40,036 nucleotides of DNA, taken from RUG14300 sp964561145. GTDB taxonomy: Bacteria; Bacillota; Clostridia; Christensenellales; CAG-1252. Positions 6,997 to 14,153 of the stretch are shown piece by piece. Numbering within the stretch: the stretch's first letter is position 1; the number at the start of each line of letters is the position of its first letter. The position numbers and the translations under genes are program-made. Below the pieces are notes generated by a model. That model was not told the origin of the DNA. It did no database searches and was given only the letters and a program-made list of their open reading frames with translations. The stretch lies in NCBI GenBank assembly GCA_964561145.1, contig CAZLNZ010000019.1, forward strand, positions 1 to 40,036, in the 5' to 3' direction.

Positions 6997-8175
6997 TCAA
7001 AGTTTACACTCTTCTGCCAACTTTTTAAACAAAGGAAGACTTTTCTCTATTCTATCGAAGGAAACGCAATAGGCGATTCTGACCCATCCGTCCACACCGA
7101 AACTCTCGGAGGGAACAAATAATAGTCCTAGAGCCTTTGCCTTTTCCATAAAAAGTTCATTGTCAATAGGTGATTTTACAAAGAGATAAAACGCTCCTTT
7201 CGGGTATAAACATTTGAAACCGAATTTTGTCAAGGCATTATACAAAGCATTCCTATTTCTGTCATAAAGGGACATATCGGAGGTTGCTCCTTGGCACTTG
7301 GCTACAACTCTTTGAAAGAGAGAGGATGCACACACATATCCCAAAGCACGACCGGCTCCGCAGATGGCAAAATAGAGCTCGTCGGCATTTTTGATTTTAG
7401 GAGATAGGGCAATATATCCTATTCTTTCACCGGCTAAGCTCATAACTTTAGACCAGGAATAACAAACTATAGTGTTATCATAATAATTAGGAAGATAGGG
7501 AACCTTAACTCCGTCATAGACAACTTCTCTGTACGGCTCGTCTGTTATAAGATAAATAACCTTATTAAGTCTTTCACTCTCCTTGTTTAAAAGATTACAT
7601 AGTGCAACTATTTCATCTTCGGTATATACATTTCCGCTTGGATTGTTTGGAGAGTTGATGATAATACCTGCAGTATTTTCATTAATAAGAGAACGTATTC
7701 CCTCGATATTTAAACCAAAGTTCTCATCAAGAGGGGGAACGATTCTCAAACTGCAATCTGCCGCTTCTACAAAAACCTTATATTCAGGGAAAAAGGGAGC
7801 ATTTACTATATACTCTTTTGAATTGGAATCGGCTAAAGCCTTGAAAACAATACTCAATGCACTTGCGGCTCCCGAGGTCATATAGATTAGATTAGAAGGA
7901 AGGTCGAAATCATACTCTTTTTTGATAAATCGAGAAATCGAGGCTCTTACCTCGGGATCACCCGCTGCAGAGGTATAGCCATGAATATTTTTAGATTCTT
8001 CAATGTAAAATCGAATAGCATCGTCTACACATTCGGGTGAAGGAATGCTAGGATTACCTAGGGTAAAATCGAAAACAGAATCTTCGCCATAAATAGCTGC
8101 TCTTTCACGCCCATACTCAAACAAATCTCTTATCACTGACCTTTTACTGCCTAATTCGTATGCCTTTTTGTTCAT
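6997..8175 (-). CDS. PLP-dependent class I/II aminotransferase
   Basis: This is a 392-residue fold-type I aminotransferase, related to aspartate and aromatic aminotransferases (AspC/AraT-like). Motifs seen are FTLGNPSIPSP near the N-terminus, the NSPNNPSGNVY cofactor and substrate loop near residue 175, an ITDEPYREVVYDG stretch, and the PLP-lysine box SWSKVMSLAGERIGYI near residue 240. A C-terminal Arg-containing substrate-carboxylate region (WVRIAYC) is also present. The start ATG (8173-8175) has AAGGAG at proper spacing and a promoter at 8204-8233. The specific amino donor cannot be told from sequence. It is a single-gene unit with glpK divergent 428 bases away. Confidence 0.88.
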   Translation of the reverse strand: MNKKAYELGSKRSVIRDLFEYGRERAAIYGEDSVFDFTLGNPSIPSPECVDDAIRFYIEESKNIHGYTSAAGDPEVRASISRFIKKEYDFDLPSNLIYMTSGAASALSIVFKALADSNSKEYIVNAPFFPEYKVFVEAADCSLRIVPPLDENFGLNIEGIRSLINENTAGIIINSPNNPSGNVYTEDEIVALCNLLNKESERLNKVIYLITDEPYREVVYDGVKVPYLPNYYDNTIVCYSWSKVMSLAGERIGYIALSPKIKNADELYFAICGAGRALGYVCASSLFQRVVAKCQGATSDMSLYDRNRNALYNALTKFGFKCLYPKGAFYLFVKSPIDNELFMEKAKALGLLFVPSESFGVDGWVRIAYCVSFDRIEKSLPLFKKLAEECKL

Positions 8176-8203
8176 AAAAGCTCCTTAAATATCGTCTACA
8201 ATG

Positions 8204-8233
8204 ATTTTAAAACTTTTTCTAAAGAATGTACAA
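8204..8233 (-). promoter_or_regulatory. Promoter of the aminotransferase gene
   Basis: TTGTAC (8228-8233), an 18-base spacer and TAAAAT (8204-8209) on the minus strand. Confidence 0.5.
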
Positions 8234-8527
8234 CTATATTTCAATAATTGGTACACAAAAAAACTGCTGCAAAAGCTTGCCCGTATTTATGGAGAATAAC
8301 CAAAAACAAATACTTTTTTATGATGTATCCGTTACTTATATTTACTGATAAGATGCTATCGTTACAATTTATTATATTACACTAACCGTATCCATAAAAC
8401 CCCCGATAACTCAAGTTATTGATAATCAAATATTTCAAGTAATTACAGAATTGTCAACAAATCGCTATTCCAACGCTAGACTCTACTTCATATCAGTGAA
8501 TTACTGTAATAAAAAATAAAAACAGTC
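8234..8527. other. Intergenic region between aminotransferase and glpK
   Basis: AT-rich, with no open frame of note. It holds two minor dyads, AACTCAAGTT near 8410 and ATTACTGTAAT near 8500, which could be operator-like but are short. No riboswitch or catabolite-response site is recognisable by eye. Confidence 0.35.
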
Positions 8528-8556
8528 TTGAAATTGTCTTTGTTTTGGTATACAAT
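8528..8556 (+). promoter_or_regulatory. Promoter of glpK
   Basis: TTGAAA (8528-8533), a 17-base spacer and TACAAT (8551-8556), about 48 bases before the glpK start. Confidence 0.7.
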
Positions 8557-8603
8557 AGTATTAGAGTCGGAGTTTAAAATTAAATATCAATAAAAGGAGT
8601 CCC

Positions 8604-10088
8604 ATGAAAAAACGCTACATACTTTCTCTCGATGAGGGAACAACGAGTGCCAGAGCACTTCTTTATGATACCGTAGAAAGAAGGATCGTATCCATTGCCG
8701 CACAGGAATTTACTCAAATATACCCTAACCCCGGTTGGGTCGAGCATGATGCTCAAGAAATATGGCATGCCCAGCTCACAAGTATGCAGCAGGCTGTTGC
8801 ATATGCAGATGTCGATGCCGAGGAAATATACGGAGTTGGTATTACAAATCAAAGAGAAACCGTTGTTATGTGGGATTCTGCAACAGGAAAACCAATACAT
8901 AATGCTATATGCTGGCAATGTCGACGCACTACCGACTACTGCGAAGGGCTTAAGGAAAAACATCTGGATTTCATCCGAGAACGTACCGGACTTGTTGTTG
9001 ATGCTTATTTTGCAGGATCTAAAATCAGATGGTTATTGGACAATGTTCCTGAAAGCAAAGACTTATTAGCAAAGGGAAGACTCAGAGTCGGAACAATAGA
9101 TACCTTCCTAATTTGGAAATTAACAGACGGACAGGCTTTTGTCACCGACTCCACAAATGCCTCAAGAACAATGCTCTACAATATAAAGAGTAATGACTGG
9201 GATGAGGAGCTTCTCTCCCTGATGGATATACCTCGCGAAATACTTCCTCAGATTGTTCCGTCTTCGGGCGTGGTTGGTTATACAGAACTTCTAGGCAAGT
9301 CGGTTCCCATTGCAGGAATTGCAGGAGACCAACAAGCAGCTCTTTTCGGACAAGCCTGTTTTGAGGAGGGGATGGCAAAAAACACCTATGGCACAGGATG
9401 TTTTATTCTAACCAATATAGGAAATGAGTTTAAATTGTCGGAAGATAACCTTGTTACAACCGTTGCTTGGAATATAAACGGCAAACTTACCTATGCTTAT
9501 GAGGGTAGTATCTTTAATGCGGGTTCTAGTGTTCAATGGCTGAGAGACGAGCTTCTTCTAATTAAAAATGCCTCCGATACGGAACGCTATGCGTTGAGGG
9601 TTCCCGATACAAACGGGGTATACTTTGTGCCGGCATTTACGGGACTGGGTGCGCCTTACTGGGATATGGATGCCAGGGGGACAGTGTGTGGACTAACAAG
9701 AGGAACCAACAAACATCACTTTGTAAGAGCGGTACTCGAATCCATGGCATACTCCACTTATGATGTAATCAAAGCAATGGAGAAAGACGTCGGTAAAATA
9801 AAAATATTGAAGGTGGATGGCGGTGCCTCTAATAATAACTTCCTAATGCAATTTCAATCTGATATTTTGGGCGTTAAAATAGCTCGTCCGGAAATAACGG
9901 AAACCACGGGACTGGGTGCCGCATATCTCGCAGGACTTGCAACAGGAGCATATCAAAACCTTGACGATATTGCAAAAAACGTTGCAATAGGTAGAGAATT
10001 CTCGCCTGATATGGACAGAGATATCGTTGAAGGCAAGCTTCGTGGCTGGCATAAAGCGGTCAAACGCAGTCTTGATTGGAACGAATGA
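8604..10088 (+). CDS. glpK: Glycerol kinase
   Basis: This 494-residue FGGY-family kinase phosphorylates glycerol to glycerol 3-phosphate with ATP in the cytoplasm. Diagnostic features are the N-terminal phosphate loop SLDEGTTSARALLYD (usually DQGTTSSR, here Glu and Ala), GVGITNQRETVVMWD near residue 75, AICWQCRRT near 100, the catalytic-region GIAGDQQAALFGQ near 240, and the C-terminal ATP-site phrases VDGGASNNNFLMQFQSD and TGLGAAYLAG. The length matches the family (about 495-505). AAAGGAG precedes the ATG at 8604. A promoter (8528-8556) and a strong terminator (10126-10168) make it a single-gene unit. No glpF or glpD lies beside it. A surface glycerophosphodiesterase encoded at 17381-20041 could supply glycerol phosphates, a link inferred only. 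Confidence 0.95.
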   Translation: MKKRYILSLDEGTTSARALLYDTVERRIVSIAAQEFTQIYPNPGWVEHDAQEIWHAQLTSMQQAVAYADVDAEEIYGVGITNQRETVVMWDSATGKPIHNAICWQCRRTTDYCEGLKEKHLDFIRERTGLVVDAYFAGSKIRWLLDNVPESKDLLAKGRLRVGTIDTFLIWKLTDGQAFVTDSTNASRTMLYNIKSNDWDEELLSLMDIPREILPQIVPSSGVVGYTELLGKSVPIAGIAGDQQAALFGQACFEEGMAKNTYGTGCFILTNIGNEFKLSEDNLVTTVAWNINGKLTYAYEGSIFNAGSSVQWLRDELLLIKNASDTERYALRVPDTNGVYFVPAFTGLGAPYWDMDARGTVCGLTRGTNKHHFVRAVLESMAYSTYDVIKAMEKDVGKIKILKVDGGASNNNFLMQFQSDILGVKIARPEITETTGLGAAYLAGLATGAYQNLDDIAKNVAIGREFSPDMDRDIVEGKLRGWHKAVKRSLDWNE

Positions 10089-10125
10089 TAATTTCAGTTT
10101 TTACCGATAATACACCGATTTTGTC

Positions 10126-10168
10126 AACGAGTTGTTTTATAGTTCATAAAACAGCTCGTTGTTTTTTA
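10126..10168 (+). terminator. Terminator of glpK
   Basis: AACGAGTTGTTTTAT (about 10126-10140) pairs with ATAAAACAGCTCGTT (10146-10160), one G-T wobble, and GTTTTTT follows. Confidence 0.9.
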
Positions 10169-10428
10169 GAGGGGAGATTGAAAATACTTTTTTTCGCAAT
10201 ATTATCGGCGCAAACTACAGAATAACCGCCTATATCGTAATCCCGATATGTTTCCTTTAATATTTGTTCCCGTTCTTCGCAAGTTCCGTTAGAGTTAATG
10301 GTAGCAAGGCTTTTACAAGAGCGAAATGCCCCGCACCAAATAGGCATCACACTATTTGAAATTGCGATCGATGTTATTTCCTTGAATCTAAAAAAAATCT
10401 GCAATCCCGGTCGTTCCAATCTTTGATT
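10144..10428 (-). pseudogene. BspA-type leucine-rich-repeat protein remnant
   Basis: An open frame without a proper start codon (TTG at most, upstream stop at 10429-10431) encodes the tail of a BspA/LRR_5-type surface protein. One LRR unit, ITSIAISNSVMPIWCGAFRSCKSLATI, is followed by the common terminal phrase around NSNGTCEEREQI and YDIGGYSVVCADNI. In intact genes this follows many repeats and a signal peptide; neither is present. The frame ends inside the glpK terminator, so it is antisense to it. The region is probably the residue of a deleted surface-protein gene. Confidence 0.65.
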
Positions 10429-10517
10429 TTATGGAGCCTATATTTATTTGAGAGGTTTAAATATATACACACAACATTTCCCCTTTGCCCTGCATCTACG
10501 CATTAGTATTCATTAAT

Positions 10518-10547
10518 TTGACAGATAAGATATAATAGTGTTATAAT
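10518..10547 (+). promoter_or_regulatory. Promoter of the WG-repeat/ABC operon
   Basis: TTGACA (10518-10523), an 18-base spacer and TATAAT (10542-10547): consensus in both boxes. The start of transcription would be near 10555, exactly where the structured leader begins. Confidence 0.85.
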
Positions 10548-10554
10548 GGTTTAT

Positions 10555-10654
10555 AATAGGTAATTTTGTGCTCGGTGAAAAACCATACTTGCCTACAAGT
10601 ATTTATCGTGCGACAATAAGTATTTCTGCATTACCTATTACCTTAAGGTAAAAT
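10555..10654 (+). ncRNA. Candidate structured leader RNA (cis-regulatory)
   Basis: The 5' untranslated region can fold into a closed multi-branch structure. AATAGGTAAT (10555-10564) pairs perfectly with ATTACCTATT (10630-10639), enclosing a hairpin ATACTTG-CCTA-CAAGTAT and a weaker TTAT/ATAA stem. Directly after it a 14-base perfect palindrome TTACCTTAAGGTAA (10638-10651) covers the only Shine-Dalgarno-like AAGG. Its GGTAA arm could alternatively pair with the closing stem's TTACC. This is the layout of a switch that hides or frees the ribosome site. I do not recognise a known riboswitch class, and fold energies are not computed. Confidence 0.45.
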
Positions 10655-11683
10655 ATGGAAGAAAATAAAATAAAAACAAATAATAACGGAAAAGAAAACA
10701 GACCCCGTAAAAACGGGGGCAAAAACCGCAACAAGGGTTATAATAACCAAAAGAAAAAGGGTGAAAAAAGGAGCGAATATATCCCTATGTATCCCGAAGA
10801 AGTTTTGGCTATTAAGGTTAAGGACTTAAAACTCTCCCCCGGTCTCACTAAGGTTTTATTGGAGGGCGGAATTGATACCATTAATAAAATCGCAAGAAGA
10901 ACAGCTAGAGAAATGTACCAGGTTAAGTTTTTTAATAAAAAGCATTTTATCGAGTTGTCAAAAGCTCTTAATAATCTAGGCGTAGATTTTAAACCCGATG
11001 AAAAAATACCTCACACAGATGTAAAACCTGCGGAGATACCTAAAATCGATGCAACTCCCAACGAAACAAAAAACGAAAGGAAGCAGGAATCGGAAAAGAA
11101 TAGAGAAAAGAAGGAGAAATTTAACAAGCAGCCAATGGCAGATATTTCTCCTAAAAAGCAAAAACCTCAAAAAAACGTAGAGACGGAGCAAAAGGAGTTA
11201 CCTCAAAAGGGTAAAAAACAAGATAATTCTTTCGATGTTTATAGAATCTTCCCGAGAGCTCCCTTTAGACCAACCCCGCCCATTGAAGCAAAAAAAGATC
11301 ACTATATCAAATTCCAGCGTGGCGGGAAATGGGGGTTTAAAAACAAGCAAGGCAAAGAAATAATACCTCCTATTTATGACGAAGTATTCTCTTTCAAAGA
11401 GGATATTGCCTGCGTGGAACGCAAGCAAATGTTTGGCTTCATCAATAGAGCCAATGAATTAATAATTCCATATAAATACGAATGTGCCTCTAGCTTTTCA
11501 GAGGGACTTGCTTGCGTTTGTTTGAACGATAAATGCGGTTATATCAATGCTAAGGATGAAATTGTAATACCCTTCATTTACGATGCGGGAACAGCTTTTT
11601 CCGATGGTACCGCACGGGTTAAGCAAAACGGCAGATGGGGCACATACTACCTTGAAACCAACGAGGTGGATTGGGCAAATTAA
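10655..11683 (+). CDS. RpoA-CTD-like / WG-repeat fusion protein
   Basis: This 342-residue protein has an unusual architecture. Residues 1-45 are a very basic Lys/Asn-rich head. Residues about 52-113 (IKVKDLKLSPGLTKVLLEGG, then DTINKIARRTAREMYQV) match the pattern of the RNA polymerase alpha C-terminal domain: a helix-hairpin-helix module with 'I-DL-LS', 'L...GI-T', 'E-M' and a final 'L--LG'. Residues 114-195 are a charged, disordered linker. Residues 217-337 hold three WG-type repeats (KWGFKNKQGKEIIPPIYDEV, then FGFI, then GYIN plus IPFIYD). There is no signal peptide. It heads a five-gene unit with an ABC exporter, behind a structured leader. A DNA- or RNA-binding role is suggested by the basic head and HhH module, but the function is unknown. 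Confidence 0.8.
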   Translation: MEENKIKTNNNGKENRPRKNGGKNRNKGYNNQKKKGEKRSEYIPMYPEEVLAIKVKDLKLSPGLTKVLLEGGIDTINKIARRTAREMYQVKFFNKKHFIELSKALNNLGVDFKPDEKIPHTDVKPAEIPKIDATPNETKNERKQESEKNREKKEKFNKQPMADISPKKQKPQKNVETEQKELPQKGKKQDNSFDVYRIFPRAPFRPTPPIEAKKDHYIKFQRGGKWGFKNKQGKEIIPPIYDEVFSFKEDIACVERKQMFGFINRANELIIPYKYECASSFSEGLACVCLNDKCGYINAKDEIVIPFIYDAGTAFSDGTARVKQNGRWGTYYLETNEVDWAN

Positions 11684-11717
11684 TTAACATGTTATTTTGA
11701 AAAGTTATTTTTTAATT

Positions 11718-12545
11718 ATGAAACTGAAATTATTTAAAAAGAAAACAGAAAGCAACGAAGAGGTGGTTGAAAGTTTAAACCAAGTCGAGGAACAAAACGA
11801 TACTATCGATGATGATATCGTATTGTCCATAGAAGGATTAAGTAAAAAGTACCTCAACAGCGAAAGATATTCGATTCATGACCTAACCCTTGAAATTAAA
11901 AGGGGTGAGATATTTGGCTTTTTAGGTCAAAATGGCGCGGGAAAATCCACAACAATCAAATGCTTGACCGGAATATATCCCTTCAACGAGGGAGATATCA
12001 AGATTTGCGGTCACAGTATTAAGACCGATCCCTTAAAAGCTAAGCTTAACATCGGATATGTACCCGACAATCACGCCGTTTACGATAACTTGACAGGAAG
12101 AGAGTATGTCAACTGTATTGCAGATCTCTACGGTGTAAGCGAAGAGGATAGAACCGCAAGACTTAATGAGTATCTCAAGATATTCAAACTCGGTTTTGCA
12201 ATAGATCGTCAAATAAAGGGTTATTCCCACGGAATGAAGCAAAAAATATGCATTATCGCGGCTCTTATTCACGAGCCAAGGCTTTGGGTTCTTGACGAGC
12301 CGATGGTCGGATTGGATCCTCAATCGATTTTTGCTATCATAGATAGAATGAAAGAGCATTGTGAAAAGGGAAATACCGTGTTTTTCTCCTCTCACAATAT
12401 CGACTTAGTTGCAAAGCTCTGCGATAGAGTAGCAATAATCCACGACGGAGAGTTATGCTCCGTTATCGACCTTTCCGAGCCAAATGCAAGAGATAACTTG
12501 GAAAGCGTTTTTAAGTCCTATACAATGGCAGAGAATAAAGCATGA
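11718..12545 (+). CDS. ABC transporter ATP-binding protein
   Basis: This is a 275-residue ATPase subunit of an ABC-2-type exporter. It shows Walker A GQNGAGKST, the Q-loop region GYVPDN, the signature YSHGMKQK, Walker B LWVLDEP and the H-loop SSHN. About 35 acidic residues precede the ATPase domain. ATG 11718 is preferred; a TTG at 11697 is in frame, but neither has a Shine-Dalgarno sequence, so translation probably depends on the upstream gene ending 34 bases before. The stop overlaps the permease start (ATGA at 12542-12545), showing tight coupling. It would drive transport by the next gene's product. The substrate is not known; its neighbours suggest export or handling of surface material. 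Confidence 0.9.
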   Translation: MKLKLFKKKTESNEEVVESLNQVEEQNDTIDDDIVLSIEGLSKKYLNSERYSIHDLTLEIKRGEIFGFLGQNGAGKSTTIKCLTGIYPFNEGDIKICGHSIKTDPLKAKLNIGYVPDNHAVYDNLTGREYVNCIADLYGVSEEDRTARLNEYLKIFKLGFAIDRQIKGYSHGMKQKICIIAALIHEPRLWVLDEPMVGLDPQSIFAIIDRMKEHCEKGNTVFFSSHNIDLVAKLCDRVAIIHDGELCSVIDLSEPNARDNLESVFKSYTMAENKA

Positions 12546-14149
12546 GTAACCTTAAAGCATTATTGCGTTTAGAATTAAAGTCACGTTTTTCACAAAAAGG
12601 CGTGCCTAAAAAGAATTTGGTTTTAAAATATACCTTCGGAGGTATTTTTGCTCTTGCTGTCTATGCGGTATACGGTTACCTTATGTACTACCTCGTACAA
12701 ATGTTCCACCTATACGAATACGACTACTCTCTCCTCCTATTGTTCACCTTCCTTTCGCAGATAGTTCTTATCGGCTTCGGTATAAGCTCGGTTAACAAAA
12801 ATCTCTTCTTTAGTGGCGATAACGAACTTTTATTGCGTTTCCCTGTCAACTCTCGTACAATGTTTATTTGCAAAAACACGGTTTTGCTTATAATGTACGC
12901 GGTTGTTGCGGTCTTATTACTTCTACCCTTCTATCTAATATTCGGTATAGAGAATAACTATAGAGTATACTACTACTTAATGCTCCCTGTCGTAATTGCC
13001 GCACACGTAGGTTTTTCCTTTGCTATCTCTAATTTCTTAGCGATACCCTCAATGATTGTATCGCAGAAATTCAGACATAAATATTTCTTAAACCTTGTAA
13101 TCAACACTGTGCTTATTGCAGGGGCGTTTGCAGTGTATATGATGTTAATTAACGGCATACTTTCCTTTATGAAAGACCAATCTCTTTCCTTTTTCACAGA
13201 GGACGGAATGAAACTGCTTTCCTATCTGCATTACGTATATCCGCTTAGCTGCTTTGCCGATGTATTGGTGGGAAAAAATCTCGGGTTATCGATTCCGGTG
13301 TGCATTCTTTCAACCATATTGCTTTGTTGCATTGCCATCACATCTACACGCAGCCACTTCTTGAAGATAATTCACAGAAATGTTGAATCGCAAGGAGCCT
13401 CCTTTAAACTTACAACAACAAATAAAAAATCATCGCCGCTTACTGCGGTATTGAAAAGGGAAATGAAGGACATTTTCCGTTCCTCTACCTATTCCTTCCA
13501 ATACCTCGTAATGGCTGTAGCTGCACCGGTTATGGTTTATAGCTGTAACCGCCTTGTTGAAACCGTTGCATCGGAAACCTTGGATTCTATAACATCACCA
13601 ATGGTTACCATGCTTGTAATGCTTATTTTTGTAACAATTATCGTGTCCTTTGCAGGGTCTTGTATATCTAGAGAGGGCGGAGCCTTCTATCTTACAAAAA
13701 TCTCTCCCGTTTCCCCTACAAAACAGGTCTCGGTTAAAGTCGGTCTCTACCTCCTGGTCGGCACGTTAAGCACTATTGTTTCACTAAGCGTTGTAATGAT
13801 TGCCAAACGTCTTTCTGTTTCCGATGGTTTTATCCTTATGGGTAACTGTATTTTATTCGGCTTTGCTTTAACCTGTTTTGCGGTTAAGCTGGATATGACA
13901 CATCCGAGATTTCCCGTTGGCGGAGAAAACGAAGTCACAAACGGAAATATGGCAACCTTTGTAACCCTTGCCTTGGGCTTTGTTCTCTCGGTTATTGAAG
14001 GGTTATTCGGTCTTGTAGGCTTTGTATTTATGCGTCCACCGTTCACTTACGGAATGCTCACACTTTTTAATGGTGTGATCGCTATAGGTGCAGCGTGCTG
14101 GTTATTTATTAGGCTTCAAAAGAGCTATAACAATATTATGGAGAGGTAA
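12542..14149 (+). CDS. ABC-2-type exporter permease
   Basis: This 535-residue integral membrane protein has about 12 hydrophobic segments in two halves, starting near residues 30-55 and resuming near 315. The short soluble bridge (about residues 275-310) is basic. The N-terminal phrase LKALLRLELKSRF is the usual amphipathic entry helix of large ABC permeases of this type. It overlaps the ATPase gene by four bases, and its stop lies four bases before the next start, so all three are translationally linked. It belongs to the same broad group as the large putative permeases paired with single ATPases in Firmicutes. The substrate cannot be read from the sequence. Confidence 0.85.
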   Translation: MSNLKALLRLELKSRFSQKGVPKKNLVLKYTFGGIFALAVYAVYGYLMYYLVQMFHLYEYDYSLLLLFTFLSQIVLIGFGISSVNKNLFFSGDNELLLRFPVNSRTMFICKNTVLLIMYAVVAVLLLLPFYLIFGIENNYRVYYYLMLPVVIAAHVGFSFAISNFLAIPSMIVSQKFRHKYFLNLVINTVLIAGAFAVYMMLINGILSFMKDQSLSFFTEDGMKLLSYLHYVYPLSCFADVLVGKNLGLSIPVCILSTILLCCIAITSTRSHFLKIIHRNVESQGASFKLTTTNKKSSPLTAVLKREMKDIFRSSTYSFQYLVMAVAAPVMVYSCNRLVETVASETLDSITSPMVTMLVMLIFVTIIVSFAGSCISREGGAFYLTKISPVSPTKQVSVKVGLYLLVGTLSTIVSLSVVMIAKRLSVSDGFILMGNCILFGFALTCFAVKLDMTHPRFPVGGENEVTNGNMATFVTLALGFVLSVIEGLFGLVGFVFMRPPFTYGMLTLFNGVIAIGAACWLFIRLQKSYNNIMER

Positions 14150-14153
14150 GAGT

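Noticed and set aside
9142..9378. Antisense frame within glpK
   Set aside because: It overlaps a highly conserved kinase reading frame, has no ribosome site and shows no protein features. It is a shadow frame, as are the other frames lying inside long genes.
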